DNA of 43,654 bases, taken from Acidobacteriota bacterium (GTDB taxonomy: Bacteria > Acidobacteriota > Terriglobia > Terriglobales > Acidobacteriaceae). Numbering within the stretch: the first letter of the stretch is position 1; every line of letters starts with the position of its first letter. Positions 32,450 to 39,570 of the stretch are shown here, one piece after another. Both the position numbers and the translations under genes were made by a program. The stretch covers positions 1 through 43,654 of the forward strand of contig JAJZME010000043.1 in assembly GCA_021803035.1 (NCBI GenBank), read 5' to 3'. The notes under the pieces were generated by a model that saw only the letters and a program-made list of their open reading frames with translations, was not told the origin of the DNA and searched no databases.

Positions 32450-32512
32450 AGGCGGCGCGCGGAAGCGCGGCGCGTTGGATTGTCGTTCACAAAGTTTGCT
32501 GTGGAGGATTTT

Positions 32513-33712
32513 ATGTTGCGTTCCCGATCTCTGCTCTGGCTGGCTCCGGCGCTGCTCCTGGTGGCCACAGGCTGCAAGAAGACTCCCAATACCGCAAAAG
32601 CGACCGGCGCCAAGACGGCAGCCGCCGAGCCAACGGAAATCAACGGCATGCCGGTGGTGCACCTGGAGCGCAAGCAGACAGGCGATACGCCGCAGTTTCT
32701 GGGCATGACGGTCCTGCCCGGCCGCGGCATGAACGTCTTCCAGATCAAGGCCTATTTCCCCGGCCTCGGCGTCTTCCATGTGCTCCATGCGCCCACGCTG
32801 CAGGTGGCCAACACGCAGTACTACGGCACGGCAAGCGACCAGTACGGCGATGACAGCTTTGCCTTCGGCGGCGCGTTCCTGGTGCCGTACCCGAACCGAA
32901 TTTTGGGCAAGCTCTCCCCGGACGGCAAGACCATTACCACCTACTGGCGCGGCCACAAGCTGGTGCTGCCCGCAAACTGGCACAACAGCGCGCATCCGAA
33001 TGAGGACAAGCACGCCATGCACGGGCTGATCCTGAAGGAAAATGCCAGCAATGTGCAGGTGCACAACACGCCGGACGGACAGGTGCTGACCGCGGAGATG
33101 AAGGATGCCTTCCACGGGCAATGGATCTCGAAGACTGACCTGCACTTCAGAATTGCGCTCACCGCCGGCGCGGTGGACGCGCGGATTACGGCCACCAATG
33201 TGGGCAGGGAAGCAGAGCCCGTTTCGATGGCCTGGCACCCCTATCTGTCGATTCCCAGCGGCCAGCACGCCCAGGCCCTCCTGCACGTCCCCGGCACCAT
33301 GCGGGCGGTTGTCAACAACTACCAGGACGATTTCCCTACCGGCAAGCTGATGCCGGTCAAGGGTACGCGGTGGGACTTTACGGCGCCCAACGGCAAGCCG
33401 CTGGACCACGGCTACCTCGACGACAACTGGTCCCACCTGCAGTGGACCAACGGCAAGCTGGTGGTTTCGCTCTCGGATCCGGCCTCGAACTACAAGATCA
33501 GCGAAGTCGGCTTTTCGCCCCAGATTCACACCATCCAGGTGTATTCGCCGCCGGGAAAGAAGTTCGCGGTGGTTGAAGAGCAGTTCAATTTCGCCGACCC
33601 CTTCGGCAAGGAATGGCACGGCATGGATACGGGCATGGCGATCCTGAAGCCCGGCCAATCCGTGACCTGGCACGTGCAGTTGCAGATGTCGGAACTGCAT
33701 CCGTCAAAATAG
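32513..33712 (+). CDS. aldose 1-epimerase-like lipoprotein
   Basis: The 399-residue protein begins with a lipoprotein signal whose lipobox is VATGC (cysteine near residue 21), so it is probably anchored to the outer or inner membrane. The rest is a galactose mutarotase-type beta-sandwich with PYPNRI, HAMHGLI, WHPYLSIP and FAVVEEQFNFADPFG, which supply the usual His/His/Glu active-site candidates. Role: interconversion of alpha and beta anomers of a free sugar. GGAGGA lies four bases before the ATG. It follows the exported GH127 gene by 63 bp and may process the released sugar. Confidence 0.88.
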   Translation: MLRSRSLLWLAPALLLVATGCKKTPNTAKATGAKTAAAEPTEINGMPVVHLERKQTGDTPQFLGMTVLPGRGMNVFQIKAYFPGLGVFHVLHAPTLQVANTQYYGTASDQYGDDSFAFGGAFLVPYPNRILGKLSPDGKTITTYWRGHKLVLPANWHNSAHPNEDKHAMHGLILKENASNVQVHNTPDGQVLTAEMKDAFHGQWISKTDLHFRIALTAGAVDARITATNVGREAEPVSMAWHPYLSIPSGQHAQALLHVPGTMRAVVNNYQDDFPTGKLMPVKGTRWDFTAPNGKPLDHGYLDDNWSHLQWTNGKLVVSLSDPASNYKISEVGFSPQIHTIQVYSPPGKKFAVVEEQFNFADPFGKEWHGMDTGMAILKPGQSVTWHVQLQMSELHPSK

Positions 33713-33813
33713 GCCACGGCCTGTTCACACAACCCGGGAGGTGGCGCCAGTCTGAGCCGCAGACGGCTCGCAGGCTCGATCCGCCGTCTCCTCCGCGGTG
33801 GTAGACTCAGCCC

Positions 33814-34482
33814 ATGCCTCGCGGACTGTTTATCACGCTCGAAGGATTGGACGGCTCCGGCAAAACCACACAGATCAAGCGCCTGGCTCAGTGGCTCGAA
33901 AAGCACGGTCATGCGGTGGTGCAGGTGCGGCAACCCGGCGGCACTGCCACCGGCGACCGTATCCGGGCAATTCTGCTCGATTCGCGCTCCGCGCCGCTGG
34001 CCCCCATCACCGAGATGGCGTTGATGTTCGCCGACCGCGCCCAGGCCATCGCGGAGGTGATTCAGCCCGCCCTTGACGCCGGCAGGATCGTCCTCTGCGA
34101 CCGGTTCACTGACTCCACCGAAGCCTATCAGGGCGGCGGCCGCGAGATCGGCTCGGCGGCCGTGCTGGATCTGCACCGGCTCATCTGCGGCAATCTCCAA
34201 CCGGACCTGACCCTGCTGCTGTTACCCGGCCTTGAGGTTTCGCTGGCCCGCGCCCGCCGGCGCAACGAGCGTGTGGAGGCAAAGTCCGGCGCCGACGAGG
34301 GCCGCTTCGAGGCGGAGCAGGATGCCTTCTACCGCCGCGTCTGGCAGAAATACCGCGCCATCGCCGCCCGCGAGCCGGAGCGTGTAGTCCTGATTGAAGG
34401 CGACCTGACCATCGACGAGGTATACGAGCAGATCGTAGAAGCGGTCTCGGAGCGGCTGGTCACCAGCGAGCAGAGCGCCTGA
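33814..34482 (+). CDS. tmk: thymidylate kinase
   Basis: Phosphorylates dTMP to dTDP. The 222-residue protein starts PRGLFITLEGLDGSGKTTQI with the P-loop GLDGSGKTT, the substrate-binding DRFTDSTEAYQGGGR, and a lid with RARRRNERVE. Slightly longer than common Tmk (about 205-215). It precedes holB by about 1.3 kb; a tmk-holB link is common, but here a DinB-like gene and a toxin-antitoxin pair are inserted between them. Confidence 0.95.
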   Translation: MPRGLFITLEGLDGSGKTTQIKRLAQWLEKHGHAVVQVRQPGGTATGDRIRAILLDSRSAPLAPITEMALMFADRAQAIAEVIQPALDAGRIVLCDRFTDSTEAYQGGGREIGSAAVLDLHRLICGNLQPDLTLLLLPGLEVSLARARRRNERVEAKSGADEGRFEAEQDAFYRRVWQKYRAIAAREPERVVLIEGDLTIDEVYEQIVEAVSERLVTSEQSA

Positions 34483-34503
34483 AGCGCCGCGGCCGCAATG
34501 GCC

Positions 34504-34983
34504 TTATTTCCACGCCCCCAGCAGCCGCCGCAGCAGAACCAACTGGCCGATGTGGTAGGCGTTGTGATCGGCGGTTAGCAGCGCCTCGCGCAGCACGGTC
34601 TGGCCGTCACCGTGCGGAATCCTCTTGAACAGGTTCACCCGTTCGTCGGCAACCATATCACACATTGCCTTCAGGTCCTTGCGGAAGGCGCGTACGCTCT
34701 TGTCCCACGCCTTTGCGTCCGGCGGCGCAGCCGTCGCGGGCCAGTAGCCATCGGGCCAGGACGGCGATTTGTGAGCCGGGTCCCGCGAAAATTCCAGGAT
34801 GTCCCACTGCGCGATGCGCAGGTGCTCCAAAACCTGCCAGGCTGTGTATTCGGCGCCTTTGGGCTTCTTGCCCCGCAATTCGGCCGGCAGGTTCTTGACC
34901 GCGTCATCGAAGGTGACATGGGCGTTTCCGCCCTGCAAAAGACTAAGGACATGCTGGCGCAAAGCGGCGTCGGTTGAAGGCAT
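34504..34983 (-). CDS. DinB-like four-helix-bundle protein
   Basis: The 159-residue protein belongs to the DinB/YfiT-like superfamily. Metal-ligand histidines are seen in WQVLEHLRIAQWD and in TADHNAYHIGQLVLLR. Family members are metal-dependent thiol transferases or are stress-related, and the specific reaction is unknown. It is convergent with tmk (21 bp apart) and divergent from the toxin-antitoxin genes. GGAAGG lies about ten bases upstream of the ATG. Confidence 0.85.
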   Translation of the reverse strand: MPSTDAALRQHVLSLLQGGNAHVTFDDAVKNLPAELRGKKPKGAEYTAWQVLEHLRIAQWDILEFSRDPAHKSPSWPDGYWPATAAPPDAKAWDKSVRAFRKDLKAMCDMVADERVNLFKRIPHGDGQTVLREALLTADHNAYHIGQLVLLRRLLGAWK

Positions 34984-35079
34984 GGCAGTGCTTCCTTTCC
35001 GCGTGGCGGATCTCTCGCTGCGCTTGCCTCAAGAGATTCGCCACCCGAGGCTAAGGATACGGGTATGTATTCAGAAGTA

Positions 35080-35131
35080 TTGACCGATTCAGAGCTACCG
35101 TTCAGAATATAACTATGGTTAATGACCATAG
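35080..35131 (+). promoter_or_regulatory. promoter and palindromic operator of the toxin-antitoxin operon
   Basis: TTGACC (35080-35085), a 17-bp spacer and CAGAAT (35103-35108) form a promoter candidate. Just downstream, CTATGGT (35113-35119) and ACCATAG (35125-35131) are exact complements with a TAATG centre. The palindrome covers the expected transcription start and touches the Shine-Dalgarno GGAG (35131-35134), a natural site for repression by the antitoxin. Confidence 0.6.
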
Positions 35132-35140
35132 GAGTTAACG

Positions 35141-35368
35141 ATGACCTCCATTGCTGCCGGCGAGTTCAAGGCCAAGTGCCTGCAGTTGCTCGACGAGGTG
35201 GAAGCGACGCGTGAGCCCATCGTCGTGACCAAGTTCGGCAGGCCGGTTGCAAAATTGGTCCCGATGCCGCCTGCCGTGGCACTCCGCGGAGCACTCAAGG
35301 GCAGTGTGCTCTATGAAGGTGACATCATCTCGCCGCTGGATGTCGAGTGGGAAGCGGACAAGGAATGA
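35141..35368 (+). CDS. antitoxin, Phd/YefM type
   Basis: The 75-residue protein has the Phd/YefM N-terminal DNA-binding fold (MTSIAAGEFKAKCLQLLDEV), then REPIVVTKFGRPVAKLVP, a typical signature. The acidic C-terminal tail (about 50-75) should wrap around the toxin. GGAG lies six bases before the ATG, and the operator candidate overlaps it. Stop and the next start overlap as ATGA, so antitoxin and toxin are coupled. Often called VapB in annotation, although the fold is Phd-like. Confidence 0.9.
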   Translation: MTSIAAGEFKAKCLQLLDEVEATREPIVVTKFGRPVAKLVPMPPAVALRGALKGSVLYEGDIISPLDVEWEADKE

Positions 35369-35778
35369 AGCTGCTGCTCGACACGCATGTATTGGTTTGG
35401 CTCCTCGAGGATTCCAGCCGCATATCCGAGGTGGTCTATGCGCAATTGCAGCAGGCCGCATACGAAGACCAGTTGCTGGTCTCGGCGATCACGCCCTGGG
35501 AGATTGCCATGCTCGCCGTTAAAGGAAAGCTCAGACTGGCCCGTGAGGTGAGTGACTGGATTGAGGCTGCGCTGGGCTTGCCAGGGATTCACCTTGAGCC
35601 GCTCTCGCCGCCAATTGCCGTAGCCAGCACGCAATTGCCCGGCGGGATTCATGGCGACCCGGCGGACCGGATTTTGGTGGCGACTGCGCGCCACACCGGC
35701 GCCGTGCTGGTGACCGCGGACCACCGGTTGCTGGAATACGCAGCGCAGGGATTCGTGAAGTGCATCGCGCCGGCCTGA
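35365..35778 (+). CDS. vapC: PIN-domain toxin, VapC type
   Basis: The 137-residue PIN-domain ribonuclease has acidic metal-binding residues D6 (LLLDTHVLVWLL), E46 (TPWEIAML), D98/D101 (HGDPADRILVATA) and D119 (TADHRLL). It matches the PIN family paired with Phd/YefM antitoxins. RNA target unknown. The start overlapping the antitoxin stop is preferred to an upstream in-frame ATG at 35347, which lies within the antitoxin gene. Confidence 0.9.
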   Translation: MKLLLDTHVLVWLLEDSSRISEVVYAQLQQAAYEDQLLVSAITPWEIAMLAVKGKLRLAREVSDWIEAALGLPGIHLEPLSPPIAVASTQLPGGIHGDPADRILVATARHTGAVLVTADHRLLEYAAQGFVKCIAPA

Positions 35779-35821
35779 TCCGCCTCTGACAACTCGCGCC
35801 CTTGGCGAATAAACTCAATCC

Positions 35822-36934
35822 GTGGGCTTCCAAGACTTCCTGGGCAACGCGGCGACGGTGACGCATCTGCGCGAGAGCGTGCGCGCGGGCCGGTTTCCGC
35901 ATTCGCTCATCCTGGCCGGGCCGCGCGGTGCGGGCAAGTACACCCTGGCGCTGATGCTGGCCCAGGCCATGAACTGCCTCAACCACGCCCAAAGCGGCGG
36001 CCTGCCCGACTTTTGCGGCTCCTGCTCCAATTGTGTGCGCATCGGCGAAGCCGCCAATCTGGAGTCCCGTGTCGCCGAAGCCGTGGCGGCGCGCGACGAT
36101 CTGCGCGAGACCGACAAGCGCGAGACGCGCATCCTCATTCAGACGCATCCCGATGTGCTCATCGTTCCGCCCGATCCACCCCAACTGCTCATCAAGCTCG
36201 GCCAGGTGCGGCAGGTCATCCACGCGGCCTATTACCGCCCGCCCGGCGAAGCCAACCGTGCCTTCACCATCTTCACCACCTCGGCCTTCATGAAAGAGGC
36301 GGCTAACAGCCTGCTGAAAGTTCTCGAAGAGCCGCCCGAGCACACCACCATCGTGCTGCTCGCGGAAAATCCCCAGGAGCTGCTGCCTACCATCCGTTCC
36401 CGCGCCATCATTCACCGGCTGGGCGCAATCCCGGCCGCCGAACTGGAGGCGCTGCTGGCCCGCCGCCGGCCCGAGCTCAAGCCCCAGGATCGCGCCCTGG
36501 CTGCGCGCCTCGCCGAAGGCGCCGTGGGCCGTGCCCTGTCGCTCGATCTGGGCGCCTATCACGCCAGCCGCCAGGACGCGCTGGTCATTCTGCGCGCCGC
36601 CTTGCAGGAGCCGGATCACTCGCAGCTCTTTCGCACCACGGAGACCTATCGCGCCGGCGCCGAGGGACAGGAGAAGACCGTGAGCCTGCTGCGCGCCCTG
36701 GGCAGCCTCGTGGAAGACCTGCTCCTGGTGACGGCCGGAACGCCGCAGCTCGTCCGCAACGTCGATCTGGCCGCCGAACTGGAGCGCATGGGCCGGGGCC
36801 TGAGCCTTGACTGGATTGACGGCGCAGCCCGCGCGCTTGTGGAGGTGGAGCAGGGAATGCGCCGCAATCTGCTTCGCTCGCTGTCGCTCGACGCCATGGC
36901 CGTCACTCTGCAGCTCGGCGCCCGCGGCGCATGA
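35822..36934 (+). CDS. holB: DNA polymerase III subunit delta'
   Basis: Clamp-loader subunit, 370 residues with a GTG start. The N-terminal AAA+ domain has a degenerate Walker A (GPRGAGKYT, 33-41) and a zinc-type cysteine set C52, C65, C68 and C71. The sensor region reads LEEPPEHTTIVLLAE, then LLPTIRSRA, followed by the helical collar domain. Its own ATPase is doubtful: delta' in E. coli does not bind ATP. Distinguished from DnaX by length, since DnaX is usually longer than 500 residues. Confidence 0.88.
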   Translation: MGFQDFLGNAATVTHLRESVRAGRFPHSLILAGPRGAGKYTLALMLAQAMNCLNHAQSGGLPDFCGSCSNCVRIGEAANLESRVAEAVAARDDLRETDKRETRILIQTHPDVLIVPPDPPQLLIKLGQVRQVIHAAYYRPPGEANRAFTIFTTSAFMKEAANSLLKVLEEPPEHTTIVLLAENPQELLPTIRSRAIIHRLGAIPAAELEALLARRRPELKPQDRALAARLAEGAVGRALSLDLGAYHASRQDALVILRAALQEPDHSQLFRTTETYRAGAEGQEKTVSLLRALGSLVEDLLLVTAGTPQLVRNVDLAAELERMGRGLSLDWIDGAARALVEVEQGMRRNLLRSLSLDAMAVTLQLGARGA

Positions 36935-37337
36935 AAGACAACCATGCGCGCAATCCCGCGCGCTGGCCTTTTCCGTAAAGCAAAGATGACGCCGTCTTTC
37001 ATGGATCGTCCCAGGCTTTGCCCCTTGCCTGGCGCGGCTTGCAGTGCTGCTCACACTTCCGCATAATGACAAGAGCAACCCACCTTTGGAGCGAGGCATC
37101 TTTTTGTATATCAGCACCCCGAGTTCGCGCACGGTAACCGGCGGTTGAGGGCCAGTGCTGTCTGTGTGTGCATGTAGCCATCACATGCGGTGGTGTCAAT
37201 AGAGGTCTACTTACGTTTTCTTAAGGGTTGTTGCTTATTCAGACCGAAAAGGGCCGCGCGGAAAACGATCAGGGCCCGATCATCAGAGACACGCAGAAGC
37301 ATCACCAGCAGCATTTTTCCCAGGGAGGGTTGTTTAT
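36935..37337. other. non-coding region between holB and the Hfq-like gene
   Basis: No gene supported in 403 bases. A near-palindrome GATCAGGGCCCGATC is at 37267-37281. AGGGAGGG at 37322-37329 is the ribosome-binding site of the next gene. The segment 37200-37250 is relatively A/T-rich (TTACGTTTTCTTAAGG) and could hold the promoter, but the boxes are poor. The length leaves room for a leader RNA or sRNA that I cannot identify. Confidence 0.45.
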
Positions 37338-37697
37338 ATGAGCATTTCATCTGTTATACCTGTTAGACACGACCAGGGCCGCGCCGAGCCGCCCCGGCTG
37401 GGAGGGCGCAGCCGCCATACTGCTCTCGCTCCGGTTCCGTCCCGCTTTCCGGCAAACATTGTTGCAATGGATGCACCTTACCGCAGCGCAGAGCTCTTCT
37501 ACCTGCAAAAGCAGATCCAGTCGCAGACGCCCATGGTGATTGTCCTGGAAGACGGCGAGCAGGTGGAAGGCTGCATCGAATGGTACGACCGCAACACCCT
37601 CAAAGTGCGCGGACGCTGGAAGACCCTCATTTACAAGTCCGCGATCAAGTACATGTACAAGCTGGGCGACAGCGGCAGCCAGTCCCTTAATCCCTGA
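37338..37697 (+). CDS. Hfq-like Sm-fold RNA-binding protein
   Basis: The 119-residue protein has a disordered basic N-terminal extension (about 1-45) followed by an Sm-like domain (about 50-110). The Sm1 pattern TPMVIVLEDGEQVEGCIEWYD aligns with Hfq [21 protein letters not shown]. The Sm2 motif IYKSAIKYM corresponds to Hfq VYKHAIST, with the His of YKHA changed to Ser. Hfq chaperones small RNAs and mRNAs, and RNA binding is likely here too. A strong Shine-Dalgarno (GGGAGGG) eight bases upstream supports the long start; ATG 37467 would give an Sm-only form. Its last 11 bases overlap the converging sua5 gene. Confidence 0.75.
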   Translation: MSISSVIPVRHDQGRAEPPRLGGRSRHTALAPVPSRFPANIVAMDAPYRSAELFYLQKQIQSQTPMVIVLEDGEQVEGCIEWYDRNTLKVRGRWKTLIYKSAIKYMYKLGDSGSQSLNP

Positions 37698-38754
37698 TCG
37701 GGTGCGCGGCCTTGCGCAGCCGGTCGCGGATGGCTGCGCCGAGTCCCTCCGCCGGCGGCGCCGGGCATAGAATCACCGTGCATCCCCGCTCATCGAGCGC
37801 GCGCAGGCCGGCATAAAGGTTGCGCGCCAGCTCATCGGGCGCGGCCCAGCTTCCCCACGGGTAGATCTCGGTGCATTCCACCGGCGCGTTCACCTCGGCC
37901 GGCAGCATGATGCCCACCCGCTCTCCAGACAATTTCGATGCCGCTTCCGCCAGCCGCTGTTCCATGCGGCTCAGCGATGCCGTGACCAGAACCAGCCGCG
38001 CCTTGGGCGCATAATGGCGCATGCCAAGGCCGGGCGAAGCCAGCGCCTCCCTGGGCCTGGTGATCGGCTCCGCGCCGTCACGGAAAAGCTTCACCTCGCC
38101 GCCAGCCTCACGAATCTGTTCCTCCGTCACCGCGCCGGGCCGGTAAATCACCATCGGGCTTTGGCACGGATCGAGCACCGTCGATTCCACCCCATGCACC
38201 GTCGGTCCCGCATCGACCACCGCGTCAATGCGGCCGTCCAGGTCCTGCAGCACGTGCGCCGCCGTCGTGGGGCTGATGCGCCCGAAGGTATTGGCGCTGG
38301 GCGCGGCCACGGGAACGCCCGCCCGGCGGATCAGCTCCGCCGCTACCGGGTGCGCCGGCATGCGCACGCCCACCAGCGGCCGCCCGGCAGTCACCACATC
38401 GGGCACGGCGGCGGTGCGCGGCAGCAGCAAGGTCAACGGGCCGGGCCAAAAGACCTTCATCAGCCGCCGCGCCGCCGCCGGAATCTCCTGCACCAGCCCA
38501 TCGAGCATGGTGTCCAAACGCTCCAGTGCGGCAATGTGCACAATAATCGGATCCCATGCCGGCCGCTGTTTGGCAGCAAAGATACGCTCCACGGCCGCGG
38601 CGTCCAGAGCGTTCGCGCCCAGGCCGTAAACGGTCTCGGTGGGCAGCGCCACCAGCCCGCCGCCGCGCAGAATCGCGGCGGCGCGGCCGAGCGCCTCGCG
38701 TGCCTGCACCGCATCCAGATGGGCCGGGTCTACCGTCAATCGCAATGTCTTCAC
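37687..38754 (-). CDS. threonylcarbamoyl-AMP synthase (Sua5/YrdC type)
   Basis: Makes threonylcarbamoyl-AMP from Thr, bicarbonate and ATP for the tRNA t6A37 modification. The protein is about 355 residues and two-domain: a YrdC/TsaC core (GLVALPTETVYGLGANALD, KQRPAWDPIIVHI, VPVAAPSANTFG) and a C-terminal Sua5 domain (SPGLGMRHYAPKARLVLV). I placed the start at GTG 38754. The frame continues to ATG 38865, but that would leave only eight bases to the diverging CYTH gene and adds an Arg-rich sequence with no homology. The length fits the Sua5 group rather than the short TsaC. Confidence 0.88.
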   Translation of the reverse strand: MKTLRLTVDPAHLDAVQAREALGRAAAILRGGGLVALPTETVYGLGANALDAAAVERIFAAKQRPAWDPIIVHIAALERLDTMLDGLVQEIPAAARRLMKVFWPGPLTLLLPRTAAVPDVVTAGRPLVGVRMPAHPVAAELIRRAGVPVAAPSANTFGRISPTTAAHVLQDLDGRIDAVVDAGPTVHGVESTVLDPCQSPMVIYRPGAVTEEQIREAGGEVKLFRDGAEPITRPREALASPGLGMRHYAPKARLVLVTASLSRMEQRLAEAASKLSGERVGIMLPAEVNAPVECTEIYPWGSWAAPDELARNLYAGLRALDERGCTVILCPAPPAEGLGAAIRDRLRKAAHPIRD

Positions 38755-38873
38755 ACTTCTATTTTCGCCGTTGGCGGCGCCTTGAGTCTCGTGCCGGCCG
38801 CGCAGCCGCTTCGGCTTCCGGAACAAGCGAGCTGTAACCGCGCCGCCACGGCCCGGTATACTCACAGGTTGCG

Positions 38874-39458
38874 ATGGCTGTTGAAACCGAGATCAAATTT
38901 CGCGTCGCCGATCTGGCGAACCTGACGCGGCGCCTCCAGGACGCGGGATTCCGCCTCGAAACCCCGCGCACCTTCGAGAGCAACGTCCTCTACGACACCC
39001 CCGACCGTCAGATGCGCGCGCGCACCGAGATCCTGCGCATCCGCAATTACGCCGGCCGCTGCACCGTGACGCACAAGTGCCCGCCCGATTCGCTCTCCGG
39101 CCAAGAGCGCCACAAGCACCGCATCGAAACCGAAACCGAAGTTGCCGACGGCGAGGCGCTGGCCGGGATTTTTCAGGCCCTCGGCCTGGTGGCCGCCTTT
39201 CGTTACGAGAAATGGCGCACCGAGTGGTCCGACGGAGAAGGCCATTGCGTCATCGATGAGACGCCCATCGGCGACTATGCCGAGCTTGAAGGCTCCTCCG
39301 CCTGGATCGACCGCGTCGCGGCGCGCCTCGGCATCGATCTCGCGCAGTACATCACCCTCAGCTACGGCCGCCTCTTCGAAGCCTGGCGGGAGCAGCACCC
39401 CGGCTGCGGTGAAGACCTGACTTTCGATGCCATTCCCCACCCGGGCGCGCAGCAATGA
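38874..39458 (+). CDS. CYTH-domain protein (class IV adenylate cyclase / thiamine triphosphatase-like)
   Basis: A 194-residue protein with the CYTH signature ExExK (ETEIK, residues 4-8). Charged tunnel residues follow: VLYDTPDRQMRARTEILRIR, then TVTHKCPP, RIETETEV, EKWRTEW, HCVIDETPIGDYAELEG. Family members hydrolyse triphosphates or cyclise ATP using metal ions in a beta-tunnel. The CyaB-like variant is closest by feel, but reading cannot separate cyclase from triphosphatase. It precedes the kinase-RapZ fusion by 112 bp on the same strand. Confidence 0.87.
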   Translation: MAVETEIKFRVADLANLTRRLQDAGFRLETPRTFESNVLYDTPDRQMRARTEILRIRNYAGRCTVTHKCPPDSLSGQERHKHRIETETEVADGEALAGIFQALGLVAAFRYEKWRTEWSDGEGHCVIDETPIGDYAELEGSSAWIDRVAARLGIDLAQYITLSYGRLFEAWREQHPGCGEDLTFDAIPHPGAQQ

Positions 39459-39570
39459 GACGTCCGCCCGCGCGTGCCATATCGCCCAGCCAACGCCTCG
39501 CGCCTTGCGCCCGCCTCATGGTGATGGCTATCTTTGGGAAGCGGGCCGAACCAATCTCCGGACTGATTGC

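Noticed and set aside
35531..37132. 533-codon open frame antisense to vapC and holB
   Set aside because: Covers two well-supported genes and has no motif.
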